64,000 bases of DNA from Gammaproteobacteria bacterium (GCA_016125505.1 WGLP01000007.1:62001-126000), one strand, 5' to 3'; counted from the first letter of the stretch, positions 41,135 through 51,526 are shown. Notes: generated from the sequence alone by a model not told the origin. Numbers and translations: made by a program.

Positions 41135-42325
41135 TCAAAGTGGTGCACCTGTGAGCATGCCGGCATGGACATCGGCGAGGGACCGGCAACCCGCCTGTCC
41201 GAGGGTCCGGTCGATCTCATTCATGAGGATCTGGATCGCATGGCTGACACCGGCTTCGCCACCGGCGGCCAGGCCGTACAGTGTGGCGCGTCCGAGCATG
41301 ACGGCACTTGCGCCGAGGGCCATGGCCTTGACCACGTCCCCGCCGCGGCGAAATCCGCTATCGACAATGATGGCCATGCGATCGCCTACCGCACGGACCA
41401 TCTGTGGCAGCATCTCAATCGGGGCAACGCAGACATCCAGCTGGCGGCCACCATGGTTACTGAGAATGATGCCGTCGCAACCGGCCTCGGCTGCGCGCTG
41501 CGCATCCTGGACACTCAGCACGCCTTTGAGCAGCAGCTTGTGCGGCCAGGCTTTGCGTATCCACGCAACATCCTCCCAGGAAATATCATGCGTAAAGAGT
41601 TGATTGAAATAGGCCACGCCGGTGCGGGCACTTTTTGCTTCCGCTGGCAGGAAATCGACAATATTGTCGAACCAGGGAATGCCATGTGACAGCACATCCA
41701 GTGCCCAGCGCGGATGCAGGGCGACATCAAACATATTGCGCAGTGTGAGTTTACCGGGTGCGCGGTAATTGCGCCGGTCCCATTCGCGATAACCGAAGAC
41801 ATTGGCATCGGTGGTGAACACAATCGCCTCATAGCCGGCGCGTTCGGCGCGGCTGAGAATATCGCGTGCCGCGGCGCGATCGCGTAACACGTAGAGCTGC
41901 ATCCACAGACGGCCACCCGCCTTGGCGACGTCTTCCAGTCGCATGTTTGAGACGGTACTGAGTGTAAAGGGAATGCCTGCTGCCGCGGCGGCCCGCGCCA
42001 GCGCGAGATCGCCCCGGTAGCGTGTCATGCCATTGAGGCCGGTCGGACCGAGGATGATGGGTGAATTGATCTCCTTGCCAAACAGCGAAATGCGTTGATG
42101 GCGGGCGCTGGTATCGACCAGGGTATTGGGGATCATCCGAATCGCATCCAGCGCGGCCCGGTTCCAGTGCAGGGCCCGTTCATCTTCGGAGCCGCCTTCG
42201 ATATATTCGAACGCGAAGTTGGGCATGGCGCGGCGTGCGACTTCGCGCAGCTCATCGATGCAGAAGGCGCGTTGGAAGGCCTTGCCGGTATAGAGTTTAC
42301 GTCCGAAGAAGCGCTTGGCGATCAC
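41135..42325 (-). CDS. FMN-dependent 2-hydroxyacid dehydrogenase (LldD-like)
   Basis: 396 residues with the family core: YIEGGSEDERALHWNRAALD, ILGPTGLNGMTRYRGDLALA, TLSTVSNMRLEDVA, WMQLYVLRDRAAA, FTTDANVFGYREWDRRNY, LLKGVLSVQDAQRAAEAGCD and SNHGGRQLDVCVAPIEMLP (catalytic His in SNHGGRQLD), then IIVDSGFRRGGDVVKAMALGA. It oxidises L-lactate, mandelate or a similar 2-hydroxy acid and feeds the quinone pool or oxygen. Substrate not resolved; the loop between strands that sets membrane attachment is short. Monocistronic by spacing. Start ATG 42325. Confidence 0.9.
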   Translation of the reverse strand: MIAKRFFGRKLYTGKAFQRAFCIDELREVARRAMPNFAFEYIEGGSEDERALHWNRAALDAIRMIPNTLVDTSARHQRISLFGKEINSPIILGPTGLNGMTRYRGDLALARAAAAAGIPFTLSTVSNMRLEDVAKAGGRLWMQLYVLRDRAAARDILSRAERAGYEAIVFTTDANVFGYREWDRRNYRAPGKLTLRNMFDVALHPRWALDVLSHGIPWFDNIVDFLPAEAKSARTGVAYFNQLFTHDISWEDVAWIRKAWPHKLLLKGVLSVQDAQRAAEAGCDGIILSNHGGRQLDVCVAPIEMLPQMVRAVGDRMAIIVDSGFRRGGDVVKAMALGASAVMLGRATLYGLAAGGEAGVSHAIQILMNEIDRTLGQAGCRSLADVHAGMLTGAPL

Positions 42326-42430
42326 AGTACCTCCAAATAGATGCGAAGATCTGTTGCGGCCACCTGGACAAACAGCTGAGGCCAGAAACCAGGCGGCGCT
42401 GGCTTGTCATCGAAAAAGCATAGCGCAAAT

Positions 42431-43114
42431 TCACGCGGATGACGGGCTAAGATGTTTCCTTGCATGGTCATAGATACGAAAGGCAAATATCATGTAGCTG
42501 ACCTCCAGAACGGCATAAACGATGTTTGCAGTGGTATCCAGCAGCGGTGAGTAGGCATTCGTTGGGTCAAGCAGTTTCGCTATCACATAATAAGGCGTAA
42601 ACAAAATCAGGGTGATAATCACGTAGCCGCCCAGGATCACCCACATATAATCTTTCGTCAGCGCCCAGCTGTTTTTCATGGCATCTGCCGGACTCGTCCT
42701 GTTGAGCAGCAGGTCAAATTCCGCAAAGGCAAACCGTATGGCAAAAAATATCCCGGGCAGGATAAACAAAAAGATGCCAAAGATGATCGCCGCACCCATC
42801 ATCATACTCAGCAACACGTAGGGAAACCAGAATCTGACACCGAGTAACCACGCGCTTTGCGCATTCAAACCTTTACCAACTATGACGGAATGTAGATAAA
42901 AGACGATACCCGCCGTGTAGATCGGGTAGACAACGAAACCAAGCAGCAAGGGCGGGAGCTGTTCAGCCAGGACAAATTCCTCACCGGTATAATTTTGCCG
43001 ATAGATTGTCGAGAGTATTTCAACGGGTATGACGATGGGCAGGACGATCATCGAAATCGCGACAAGGTGGTTCTTAAAAAAGTACCAGGTGTCGGTTAGA
43101 AATTGTTTAAGCAT
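42431..43114 (-). CDS. YciC/UPF0259-like polytopic membrane protein
   Basis: 227 residues with six hydrophobic helices; opening MLKQFLTDTWYFFKNHLVAISM, then LLGFVVYPIYTAGIVFYLHS and IFGIFLFILPGIFFAIRFAFAE and MKNSWALTKDYMWVILGGYV. The KNSW..TK segment is typical of this family, which has no settled function. Start 43114 chosen for AGGA six bases upstream; the frame further upstream overlaps rimO. Lies 70 bases after rimO on the same strand. Confidence 0.82.
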   Translation of the reverse strand: MLKQFLTDTWYFFKNHLVAISMIVLPIVIPVEILSTIYRQNYTGEEFVLAEQLPPLLLGFVVYPIYTAGIVFYLHSVIVGKGLNAQSAWLLGVRFWFPYVLLSMMMGAAIIFGIFLFILPGIFFAIRFAFAEFDLLLNRTSPADAMKNSWALTKDYMWVILGGYVIITLILFTPYYVIAKLLDPTNAYSPLLDTTANIVYAVLEVSYMIFAFRIYDHARKHLSPSSA

Positions 43115-43184
43115 GTTTTTCCTGAATGACAACTTTAAGTTTATGGCAAGATCAAAATCGATTTGGTTCCGTCTACATTCTGAT

Positions 43185-44504
43185 TCAGACGAGTTCACCG
43201 TAGAGGTCGTGCTCGTCGCTGTTGTTGATCTTCACCCGCGCGAATTCGCCGGCGCGTAACTCCCCGGCATTTTCGATGATGACTACGCCGTCGATCTCCG
43301 GGGCATCGGCCTGGCTGCGCGCCGTGGCGGTGCCGTCCTCATCGACATGATCGACGAGCACGGTGAGTGTCTGTCCGAGCCTGCGTTTCAGTTTGCTGGC
43401 GCTGATCACGGCCTGGGTCTCCATGAAGCGTTCCAGGCGTGCCTCCTTGACCTCTTCCGGCACGTGGTGGTGCAGGTCGTTGGCAACGGCGCCTTCCACG
43501 GCGGAATACATGAAACAGCCGACCCGATCCAGTTGCGCATCCTCCAGAAATTGCAGCAGTTGTTCGAAATCGTCATCGGTCTCGCCGGGGAAGCCGACGA
43601 TGAAGGTGGAACGGATCGTGATGTCCGGACAGATCTCGCGCCAGCGTTGCAGGCGTTTCAATACGTTCTCGGCATTGGCCGGGCGCTTCATGGCCTTCAG
43701 GATCTTCGGGCTGGCGTGTTGGAACGGGATATCGAGATAGGGCAGTAACTTGCCTTGCGCCATTAACGGGATGACGTCATCCACGTGCGGATACGGATAC
43801 ACGTAATGCAGGCGCACCCACACGCCCAGTTCACCCAGGGCCTGCGCCAGATCGGTCATGTGGGTTTTGATAGGGCGTCCGCCCCAGAAACCGGCGCGGT
43901 ATTTCACATCCACGCCATAGGCACTGGTGTCCTGCGAGATCACCAGCAGTTCCCTCACGCCGGCCTTCACCAGGTTTTCCGCCTCTTGCATGACCTCGCC
44001 AATGGGGCGGCTCACCAGATCGCCGCGCAGCGAGGGAATGATGCAAAAGGTGCAGCGGTGGTTGCAGCCTTCGGAAATTTTCAGATAGGCGTAATGCCGA
44101 GGCGTGAGCTTGATGCCCTGCTCGGGCACCAGTTCTAGAAACGGGTCGTGCGGCTTGGGCAGGTGCGAGTGCACGGCGTGCATGACTTCGTGCAGGGCAT
44201 GCGGGCCGGTGACGGCCAGCACCTCCGGGTAGGTATCCTTGACGATGTCGCCCTTGGCGCCGAGGCAGCCGGTGACGATGACCTTGCCGTTTTCATTGAG
44301 CGCCTCGCCGATGCTGTCGAGGGATTCGGCAACCGCGTCGTCGATGAAACCACAGGTATTGATTACGACCAGGTCGGCCTTGTCATAGTTGGGGACAATA
44401 TCGTACCCCTCGGCGCGCAGTTGCGTGAGGATCAATTCGGAATCGACCAGGGCCTTGGGGCAACCGAGACTGACAAAGCCGACTTTGGGTGGTTGTTTGG
44501 ACAT
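43185..44504 (-). CDS. rimO: Ribosomal protein S12 methylthiotransferase
   Basis: 439 residues, full length. The N-terminal UPF0004 domain has Cys in [24 protein letters not shown] and [10 protein letters not shown], which hold the auxiliary [4Fe-4S]. The radical-SAM motif is [17 protein letters not shown], and a C-terminal TRAM domain ends the protein. It adds a methylthio group to Asp of ribosomal protein S12. ATG 44504. The gene lies 24 bases after cca, which may be co-transcribed. Confidence 0.96.
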   Translation of the reverse strand: MSKQPPKVGFVSLGCPKALVDSELILTQLRAEGYDIVPNYDKADLVVINTCGFIDDAVAESLDSIGEALNENGKVIVTGCLGAKGDIVKDTYPEVLAVTGPHALHEVMHAVHSHLPKPHDPFLELVPEQGIKLTPRHYAYLKISEGCNHRCTFCIIPSLRGDLVSRPIGEVMQEAENLVKAGVRELLVISQDTSAYGVDVKYRAGFWGGRPIKTHMTDLAQALGELGVWVRLHYVYPYPHVDDVIPLMAQGKLLPYLDIPFQHASPKILKAMKRPANAENVLKRLQRWREICPDITIRSTFIVGFPGETDDDFEQLLQFLEDAQLDRVGCFMYSAVEGAVANDLHHHVPEEVKEARLERFMETQAVISASKLKRRLGQTLTVLVDHVDEDGTATARSQADAPEIDGVVIIENAGELRAGEFARVKINNSDEHDLYGELV

Positions 44505-44528
44505 GGCGTTATATATATAAGTATGTGA

Positions 44529-45752
44529 TTAGTGTTTGAGGGCGGACTGGATCGCCTTGATCCGCTGCTGTTGCAATTCGTCGGCGATGGCCTTACCCGT
44601 CAGCCCGCGATCCAGGATCGGTTGCACATCCACGTTCGCCGCCGCCGCGAAGGCCGTGCGCAACAGTGCCGGCTGTTCCAGTTTGCGCGTTTGATAATCC
44701 CCGGGGCGGCCGCGGGAATCCGCTTCGCAGGCGAGCAGGAACAACTCCAGGCGTTCCGGCCGGCGGAACAGGTCCAGGCCCTGAAATAATTTCAGGATCG
44801 TGCCCGCGCGCAGTTCCCTGGCGCGATGAAAGTATAAATGATAGCGCGTGACCAGCACCGCAATATCGCGGTAGTCCCGCGGGACCTTGAGCCGTTCGCA
44901 GAGTGCCTCGACCAGCGGCACGCCGCGCTCTTCGTGTTCGATGTGCTGCGGCAATTCCGCCTTGGGCGTGATGCCCTTGCCCAGGTCATGTACCAGCGCG
45001 GCGAAACGCACGCGCGTGTCCGGGCTGAGCCTGACCGCCGCCTGCAACACCATCATGACGTGCACACCGGTGTCGATCTCCGGGTGGTGCTCCGGTGGTT
45101 GCGGGACGCCGAACAGCTGATCGATCTCGGGAAAGATACGCGCCAGCGCACCGCATTCACGCAAGACTTCAAAGAAGCGCGAGGGGGTATTTTCTCCGAG
45201 TGCGCGCTCGGTCTCCTGCCACACGCGTTCGGGCACCAGGGCGTCAACCTCACCGTTGTCCACCATTTCCTGCATCAGGATCATGGTCTCGTCTGCGATG
45301 CGGAATCCGTGTTCGGCAAAGCGCGCGGCGAACCGCGCCACGCGCAGGATGCGCACCGGGTCTTCCACGAAGGCGCGGGAGACGTGGCGCAGCAAACGTT
45401 GCTGCAAATCCTGCCGGCCATGAAACGGATCGATGAGCGTGCCGTCCGCCGCTTGCGCCATGGCATTGATGGTCAGGTCGCGGCGCTGGAGGTCCTGTTC
45501 CAGGGTCACGTCCGGCGCGGCATGAAAACTGAAGCCGGTGTAACCGGGGCCGGTCTTGCGTTCCGTGCGGGCGAGGGCGTATTCCTCGTGGGTCCGGGGG
45601 TGGAGGAAGACCGGGAAGTCCTTGCCGACCGCGGTATAGCCTTCGCGCAGCATGTCGTCCGGGCTGGCGCCCACGACGACCCAGTCCCGGTCCTTCACAG
45701 GCAGACCGAGCAGGGCATCACGCACACAGCCACCGACCAAAAAGTACTTCAT
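44529..45752 (-). CDS. cca: Multifunctional CCA-tRNA nucleotidyltransferase
   Basis: 407 residues, length of the gammaproteobacterial long form. [20 protein letters not shown], with nucleotide-transfer acidic residues in [20 protein letters not shown] and DPFHGRQDL. The HD phosphohydrolase domain is [17 protein letters not shown]. It adds CCA to tRNA 3' ends, and the HD domain removes 2',3'-cyclic phosphate. ATG 45752. Upstream of rimO on the same strand. Confidence 0.95.
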   Translation of the reverse strand: MKYFLVGGCVRDALLGLPVKDRDWVVVGASPDDMLREGYTAVGKDFPVFLHPRTHEEYALARTERKTGPGYTGFSFHAAPDVTLEQDLQRRDLTINAMAQAADGTLIDPFHGRQDLQQRLLRHVSRAFVEDPVRILRVARFAARFAEHGFRIADETMILMQEMVDNGEVDALVPERVWQETERALGENTPSRFFEVLRECGALARIFPEIDQLFGVPQPPEHHPEIDTGVHVMMVLQAAVRLSPDTRVRFAALVHDLGKGITPKAELPQHIEHEERGVPLVEALCERLKVPRDYRDIAVLVTRYHLYFHRARELRAGTILKLFQGLDLFRRPERLELFLLACEADSRGRPGDYQTRKLEQPALLRTAFAAAANVDVQPILDRGLTGKAIADELQQQRIKAIQSALKH

Positions 45753-45868
45753 GGTAATCCGAAATTGTCCGGGGTTTTAAATAAAACGGGATTCTAACCG
45801 ATATAAAACAGGAGTTTAGGCAATATACACCAGTATCCCGAATTAGGCAGCACGCCCCGTTATCGCGC

Positions 45869-46945
45869 ATGGATAAAAACCCGGTTTCCCAGACCATTCT
45901 TGTGGTGGATGACAACGACCTCAATCGTCGCCTGGTCACGCTGACCCTGGGCAAGTTGGGCTATGCGATCGTGAATGCGGTCAATGGCGTCGATGCCCTG
46001 CAGCGCGTCGCCCGCGGCGGCATCGATCTGGTCCTGCTGGACATCGCCATGCCGGAGATGGACGGGATCGAGGTCCTGACCCGCCTGCGCACGCAATACT
46101 CCATGCTCGAACTGCCGGTGATCATGTTTACCGCCGACGACGATGAGGCGCATATCGTCGAGGCCCTGTCCCTGGGGGCCAACGATTATCTGCTCAAGCC
46201 GCTGAACCAGGCGATCGCCGCGGCGCGGATCAAGACCCAGTTATCCATTGCCTGCCTGTCGAAGCTCAAGGACAAATTCCTGCACTTCGCCAGTCACGAC
46301 CTCAAGAAACCCATGCTGGTGATCGCGGATATTATTGAGACAGTACGTGGCATGCAGACGCAACAGGAGGCACGGCTGGCCGAATTGTTTGGGCACCTGG
46401 ACCTGATCGAACAGACCAACCAGCGCATGCAGGATGTGGTGCATGGCTTTCTCGATCAAAATCTGGTGCAACAACGCGATACACCTGTTTCAGGTCATAT
46501 CAATCTGAATGAGGTGATCCAGGAGATGCAGACGCTGAACGTGGTGTACGCGAACAAGAAGCGTACCGTGCTGGATACCGACCTGGCCGCGGACCTCCCC
46601 CTGCTCAAGGCGGATGCCTTCAGGGTGCGGCAGGTGCTGGATAACATGATCGGCAATGCCATCAAGTTCAGTCCATGCGGGACGCAGGTGTTGATCCGCA
46701 GCCAGGCACTGGGCGATTCAGTTTTAATCGAGGTCATCGATGAAGGACCGGGACTGACGCAATCCGATCAGCGCAATTTGTTCAAACGCGGTGTGGCCTT
46801 GAGTAACAGACCGACCGGCGGCGAGAACAGCACCGGTATCGGCCTGAGTATGTGCAAGGAACTGATCGAGGCGGAGGGCGGCAAGATTGGGGCGCGGGTC
46901 AATCAGGACCGGGGCACGACATTCTGGTTCAGTCTGCCGTATTAA
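45869..46945 (+). CDS. REC-histidine kinase fusion protein
   Basis: 358 residues. The N-terminal receiver has VDDNDLNRRLVTL and phospho-acceptor Asp in LVLLDIAMPEMDG, plus LLKPL near its end. The kinase core has a phosphorylatable His in FLHFASHDLKKPM and an HATPase with DNMIGNAIKFSP, DEGPGL and GIGLSMCKELIEAEGG. No sensor or membrane region, so it is cytoplasmic and its input is probably phosphorelay or a partner protein. No response regulator lies beside it. ATG 45869. A bidirectional hairpin follows. Confidence 0.9.
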   Translation: MDKNPVSQTILVVDDNDLNRRLVTLTLGKLGYAIVNAVNGVDALQRVARGGIDLVLLDIAMPEMDGIEVLTRLRTQYSMLELPVIMFTADDDEAHIVEALSLGANDYLLKPLNQAIAAARIKTQLSIACLSKLKDKFLHFASHDLKKPMLVIADIIETVRGMQTQQEARLAELFGHLDLIEQTNQRMQDVVHGFLDQNLVQQRDTPVSGHINLNEVIQEMQTLNVVYANKKRTVLDTDLAADLPLLKADAFRVRQVLDNMIGNAIKFSPCGTQVLIRSQALGDSVLIEVIDEGPGLTQSDQRNLFKRGVALSNRPTGGENSTGIGLSMCKELIEAEGGKIGARVNQDRGTTFWFSLPY

Positions 46946-46962
46946 TCGTGCACATATAAATT

Positions 46963-46994
46963 AACCCCGCGCCGGAGGAGATCGGCACGGGGTT
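46963..46994. terminator. Bidirectional terminator-like hairpin
   Basis: AACCCCG at 46963-46969 pairs with CGGGGTT ending at 46994 across a GC-rich core containing CGCCGG and ATCGGC. It sits between convergent genes. The minus-strand copy is followed by AATTTAT, the plus-strand copy lacks a T-run, so it fits the YfdX gene better. Confidence 0.65.
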
Positions 46995-47024
46995 GGTCCG
47001 GTTATCGAGTATCTGGGTTTGTGA

Positions 47025-47912
47025 CTACACCTTGTTGCGCACTTCCTTGAACAGGTTCTCCAGGTGGCCGAACAGGTTCGAGTCCCTGGAACCGGCATTT
47101 ACCTTGTCTTTCACTGCAGCGATCTCTTTTTTGATGTCCTTGTACTCTCCGTAGCCAAGACGATCTGCCAGCGCAATTTGCTGATTGGCTTCATCCAGCA
47201 GCTTGACGATGTCCTTCCTGTTTTTGCTGCGGTCTTTCTTTTCCAGCTGCGACGCACGCATGACATCCGCTTCCGCGTTCAATGGCGGCAGCGGAATAAT
47301 ATCGTCATTGGTGACGATGGTGCTGAGCGCGGCATACAGATCGGCGCGTGCCTCTTGTATTTTGCCTTTCTGGATTTCGGCAACGGCGTGCTTGATGGCG
47401 GCGGGATAGGTTGCCATCGGCAGATAATCCGTGGCGAGACGGATCTCACTGACCAGCGGATCGATCAACGCGCGTGCTGCCTGTACCTGACCCTTGTCCA
47501 GGGCCTTGCGCGCCTGATCGACAATGTCCTTCACGTCTTTTGCGTTTGCCGCCAGGTCGATGACGCGCATACGCACGGCAATGGGTGCCATTTTCAGGTC
47601 CGGATCGCGTGCCAGTACGACATCGAGTTTGCCTGAGGCATCGGCAAGGGTTTTATATGCGCTATGCTCGTTTTTCTTTTTTAACTGCTCAAGGGCCTTG
47701 ATGATTTCATCGTTGGCGGCTGTCGCTTCCTGTACAAGCGCCTCGCGGTGTTTGAGTAATTCATTCGCGGCCTTTTCGTTCGCCTTGCTGGTTGATGCTG
47801 TAGCGACATCCGTTACGGTTTTCTCGGCGATGCCCGCCCAGGCCTGTGCCGTTGCCATACCCAGCAGCAATGTGGCGATTCCGAAGGATTTGATGTGGTT
47901 TGACCTTTTCAT
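47025..47912 (-). CDS. YfdX-family exported protein
   Basis: 295 residues. Signal peptide (FGIATLLLGMATAQAWA) and mature part of nearly pure alpha-helix: NEKAANELLKHREALVQEA, AYKTLADASGKLDVVLARDPDLKMAPIAV in parts, ATDYLPMATYPAAIKHAVAEI, ARADLYAALSTIVTNDDIIPLPPL. This matches the YfdX family (E. coli YfdX, linked to acid and antimicrobial stress). Start 47912 (MKRSNHIK) has AGGAGA nine bases upstream; the longer frame to 48107 includes an unlikely leader. Periplasmic chaperone or stress role is inferred from the family. Confidence 0.87.
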   Translation of the reverse strand: MKRSNHIKSFGIATLLLGMATAQAWAGIAEKTVTDVATASTSKANEKAANELLKHREALVQEATAANDEIIKALEQLKKKNEHSAYKTLADASGKLDVVLARDPDLKMAPIAVRMRVIDLAANAKDVKDIVDQARKALDKGQVQAARALIDPLVSEIRLATDYLPMATYPAAIKHAVAEIQKGKIQEARADLYAALSTIVTNDDIIPLPPLNAEADVMRASQLEKKDRSKNRKDIVKLLDEANQQIALADRLGYGEYKDIKKEIAAVKDKVNAGSRDSNLFGHLENLFKEVRNKV

Positions 47913-48220
47913 GGGTGAATTTCTCCTTGTATTGATAGCGCTGTTTGACTTGCAAGAGCAAACCAGTGCGCCAGACGAAATTTCAGATTGAGACTCAACA
48001 ACAGAGAGGAGAAGGTCGGCGCTGATGAAGTCATGCGCACGATATGATCGCCGAAAGAGGATGTATTCCGAATAGAATTGCAGGAGTTCGATCACGCCGA
48101 TTTCCACGCAAAAAAATCCGGAAATCTCTGTTGCATTCTTCAGTGTTCGAACGTTGTTATAGACCAGGTCAGTCCTGGAAAAGTTCCTGTGTGTTGAAAC
48201 GGTTTTGGTGTATCACATAA
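47913..48220. other. Intergenic region upstream of yfdX-like gene
   Basis: 308 bases without a gene. It contains an 8-base palindrome GTTCGAAC at 48145-48152 with a related GTTCGA at about 48086. Promoter and regulation of the YfdX-like gene are expected here. No RNA gene seen. Confidence 0.35.
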
Positions 48221-49177
48221 CTAGCGCCGTGCATTCTGTCGGAATGCATCGTATTGCGCGCGCGCATTTTTATTTGCCAGATATGCAGGCACGATTTCTT
48301 CCATGCTGTGCGGCTCAATACCAAAGATCGGCGGGAAGGCCTCCTTGCATACGCTGTCGATCTGCAGGGAACGATAATTGTCGCGCGTGATGGGTTTGAA
48401 TAGAGGCATGTGTTCGAACACGTTTGCCATCAGCTTCGACAGGCCGGGACCCAGACCAATCACCTTGCGACATAAGCCGAGTTGTTGCGCGGTGTACTCG
48501 ACCAGTTGTTTGAGCGTGTAGACCTGCGGACCGCACAATTCGTAGCGCTGGCCATAGGTCGCGGGATTATCCAGGCTACGCACGAATGCATCAGCGACGT
48601 CGCCAACGTAGACCGGCGCGAAGCGTGCGTTGGCGCAGGCCAGCGGGAGTATGCCGGGCGTCAGCCGCAACAGATCGGCGAAGCGATTAAAAAAACTGTC
48701 GCCGGGTCCGAAGATCACCGATGGACAGAAACTGGTGACATCGATATCCCGCGCCGCGTGCACAAGCTCCAGGGCTTCACCCTTACTGCGCAGATAATAA
48801 CTGGGTGCGGTTTTGGCATTGGCGTGCAGCGCGGCCATGTGCAGATAGCGGCTGATGCCGTTGCGCTGGCAGGCGTGCACGATTTTTTCCGCCAGGTCTA
48901 CGTGCGCGCGGCGAAAGCCCAGGCCGTCATCGCGCTTTTCGTTGAGGATCCCCACGAGATTGATCACGGCGTCGCAGCCGTCAAAGTAGTGTTCCAGGGC
49001 CGGTGGGTGATGGATATCGGCCTCGATCAGTTCAACGCCGGGCAGCACGAGCAGGTCGCGGTGTCGCTCACGCCGACGTGTCAGTACACGCACGCGTCGT
49101 TGCTGCTGTATCAACCTGGCGATGATCGTCTTACCGACAAATCCGCTGCCACCCATTACACAGATATGTTTGTGCAT
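48221..49177 (-). CDS. NDUFA9-like NAD(P)-binding epimerase/reductase
   Basis: 318 residues of atypical short-chain dehydrogenase fold: ICVMGGSGFVGKTIIARLIQ (nucleotide loop), VELIEADIHHPPAL, DAVINLVGILNEKRDDG, YLHMAALHANAKTAPSYYLRSKGE (YxxxK), CPSVIFGPGDSFFNRF and FAPVYVGDVADAFVRSL. The family includes complex I accessory NDUFA9 proteins and bacterial homologues acting on quinone or isoprenoid metabolism. Exact role unknown. ATG 49177. Stand-alone by spacing. Confidence 0.9.
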   Translation of the reverse strand: MHKHICVMGGSGFVGKTIIARLIQQQRRVRVLTRRRERHRDLLVLPGVELIEADIHHPPALEHYFDGCDAVINLVGILNEKRDDGLGFRRAHVDLAEKIVHACQRNGISRYLHMAALHANAKTAPSYYLRSKGEALELVHAARDIDVTSFCPSVIFGPGDSFFNRFADLLRLTPGILPLACANARFAPVYVGDVADAFVRSLDNPATYGQRYELCGPQVYTLKQLVEYTAQQLGLCRKVIGLGPGLSKLMANVFEHMPLFKPITRDNYRSLQIDSVCKEAFPPIFGIEPHSMEEIVPAYLANKNARAQYDAFRQNARR

Positions 49178-49346
49178 TTTTGTTCGTCCCGTCGCAAATT
49201 TAATCCAATAGGTTTCATTCGTACGGCAGATACCGCATTGACCTGAGTCATCGCCGGGTCATATTTTATCTGCATTCTTAAGAAGTATGTCTATACTGTG
49301 AAGGCTATTATAATTTTTCTCCAGCAGTAAGCAGAAAGGAGTGGGC

Positions 49347-50711
49347 ATGAGTTTTACCGTCATCAACCCTGCCACCGGTGAGCAGCTTATGGAAATACCG
49401 GCCTGGGATGACGTGCAGGTCGAACAGGCATTGATGCAAACGGCGGCGGTGACCCCGCAATGGGCCGCCACACCGATTGCCGAACGTGCAAGCCTTATGC
49501 GTAAAGCCGGACAGGTATTGCGTGATAACGCCGATCGCTTCGGCGCCCTGATCACCCAGGAAATGGGCAAGCTGCTCAAGGACGCCCGGGCGGAGGTGGA
49601 GAAGTGTGCGACCGTATGTGATTACTATGCCGAAAACGGTCCCATCGCGCTCAAGGACGAAACCCTTGCATCGGATGCCAGTCACAGTTATGTCGCCTAT
49701 TTACCGCTGGGCACCGTGCTGGCGGTAATGCCGTGGAATTTTCCATTCTGGCAGGTGTTCCGCTTTGCCGCCCCGGCGCTGGTCGCAGGCAACACCGGTT
49801 TGTTGAAACATGCCTCCAATGTGCCGCAGTGTGCTCTGGCGATCGAGGAGGTGTTCAAACTGGCGGGTTTTCCCGCGGGCGTTTTCCGTACCCTGATGAT
49901 TCGTGCCTCGCAGGTCTCCAGGGTGGTTGAGGACAAACGCGTGCATGCCGTCACCCTGACCGGTTCCGAACCGGCCGGGCGTCAGGTGGCGCGGACCGCC
50001 GGCGACAACCTGAAAAAGTCCGTGCTCGAACTCGGTGGATCCGATGCCTTTATCGTCCTCGAGGACGCCGATCTGGATGTCACGGTAAAGAGCGCGGTTA
50101 TTTCTCGTTATCTCAATACCGGGCAGAGCTGTATCGCCGCCAAGCGCTTCATTGTGGTGGATGCGGTGGCCGAGGACTTTGTTGCGCGTTTCAAGGCCGG
50201 GGCCGAGGCGCTTACCCCGGGCGATCCTGCCGACCCCAACACCAGCCTGGCACCCATGGCGCGTACCGATCTGCGGGATGAATTGCATCGCCAGGTGGAG
50301 GATTCCATCGCGGCCGGTGCGATCGCCGTAACGGGTTGCGAGCCGATACCGGGGCCCGGTGCCTTCTACAAGGCCTCGATCCTGGATCGGGTGGAACCGG
50401 GCATGCGCGCCTATCACGAGGAATTGTTTGGGCCGGTGGCCATCGTGATCCGGGCGCGTGACGAGGACGATGCCCTGCGCATCGCCAATGAGTCCGAGTT
50501 CGGCCTGGGCGGCAGTGTCTGGACCCGCGACACCCGTCGCGGCGAGCGTCTCGCGCGCCAGGTCCAGTCCGGTTGCACCTTCGTTAACGGTTTTGTCAAA
50601 AGCGATGCGCGTTTGCCGTTCGGCGGGATCAAGCGCTCAGGCTACGGCCGGGAGCTGTCCCATCACGGCATTCACGAATTTGTAAACGCCAAGACAATCT
50701 GGATCAAATAA
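49347..50711 (+). CDS. NAD(P)-dependent succinate-semialdehyde/aldehyde dehydrogenase
   Basis: 454 residues. ALDH fold with PLGTVLAVMPWNFPFWQVFRFAAPALVAGN in parts, TGSEPAGRQVA, the general-base Glu in VLELGGSDAFIVLED, catalytic Cys in YLNTGQSCIAAKRF and EELFGPVAIVIRA. Oxidises succinate semialdehyde or a similar aldehyde; the sequence type resembles GabD/Sad. ATG at 49347 is preferred to a GTG six bases upstream because GGAG stands six bases before it. The family is cytoplasmic. Confidence 0.92.
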   Translation: MSFTVINPATGEQLMEIPAWDDVQVEQALMQTAAVTPQWAATPIAERASLMRKAGQVLRDNADRFGALITQEMGKLLKDARAEVEKCATVCDYYAENGPIALKDETLASDASHSYVAYLPLGTVLAVMPWNFPFWQVFRFAAPALVAGNTGLLKHASNVPQCALAIEEVFKLAGFPAGVFRTLMIRASQVSRVVEDKRVHAVTLTGSEPAGRQVARTAGDNLKKSVLELGGSDAFIVLEDADLDVTVKSAVISRYLNTGQSCIAAKRFIVVDAVAEDFVARFKAGAEALTPGDPADPNTSLAPMARTDLRDELHRQVEDSIAAGAIAVTGCEPIPGPGAFYKASILDRVEPGMRAYHEELFGPVAIVIRARDEDDALRIANESEFGLGGSVWTRDTRRGERLARQVQSGCTFVNGFVKSDARLPFGGIKRSGYGRELSHHGIHEFVNAKTIWIK

Positions 50712-50857
50712 AATACTCCATCAACTTTGCTGCGTGCGCTGGCACGATCGCCCGGGTATACGCGAGCAATTGCCAATATGGGCGATGTTGCGCGCAGGTG
50801 GCTTGTTCTATACTGATGTTGACGTGGTAACGGACGTTTTATTTAGAAGCGAAATCA

Positions 50858-51505
50858 ATGCAAGAAGAGCAGGAAACACTCTGGTATCTGGAAGACGCCC
50901 GCGAACTGGCGGAGGTGGCGCCGTACACCTTTTATTTGCCGTCAACGGAAGTGGTCGCGATGCTGAAACCGGGCGACGCGGTCATGCTCATGTTCCGCAG
51001 CGACGAGGAAGCTGCTGACGAGGAACAGGCCGAGCGCTTGTGGGTGCGCATCACGGTCGTCGATGACGTGGATTTTCGCGGTGAACTGGAGGACGAGCCG
51101 GCGCTGATTGCTGATTTAACGGTCGGTGATGAAATCGATTTTGCGGTAGAGCATATCATCGATACGCAACTGGACGACCCGGTGCCTAATATCGTCGAGC
51201 AATACACGGCGAATTGTTTTGTAACCAAGCGGGTATTTGACGACGAACATCCCGTCGGCGCACTCTATCGCGAAAATCCGGATGAGACCGAGGATGAACT
51301 GGAGGACTTCAGCGGCTGGAATATCATGGCCGGTGATGAGGACGAAGATTATCTCGACAACCCGGACAACTGGCATTACGTCTCTCTGGGTAGCGTGCTC
51401 GATATCGATGATCGTTTTATCGATGTGCTCGATGCCCCCTACGATTCCGAGTTTGAATACGACGAGGAGCACGGCACCTTTGTCGAAGTGGAAGATGGCG
51501 ACTGA
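50858..51505 (+). CDS. DUF2314 + DUF2185 (Imm33-like) fusion protein
   Basis: 215 residues, strongly acidic. N-terminal half (LWVRITVVDDVDFRGELEDE, DLTVGDEIDFAVEHI) resembles DUF2314. The C-terminal half (NCFVTKRVFDDEHPVGALYRE, FSGWNIMAGDEDEDYLDNPDN) is a DUF2185/Imm33-type domain (usually CxVTK...VGYMYRE...GW). Such proteins occur as toxin-immunity proteins and as stand-alone genes; no toxin gene lies beside it. Overall negative charge suggests binding to a basic partner. Start ATG 50858. A weak promoter with TATACT lies about 50 bases upstream. Confidence 0.75.
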   Translation: MQEEQETLWYLEDARELAEVAPYTFYLPSTEVVAMLKPGDAVMLMFRSDEEAADEEQAERLWVRITVVDDVDFRGELEDEPALIADLTVGDEIDFAVEHIIDTQLDDPVPNIVEQYTANCFVTKRVFDDEHPVGALYRENPDETEDELEDFSGWNIMAGDEDEDYLDNPDNWHYVSLGSVLDIDDRFIDVLDAPYDSEFEYDEEHGTFVEVEDGD

Positions 51506-51526
51506 ACAGCCCTTGCCTGCGCACCT

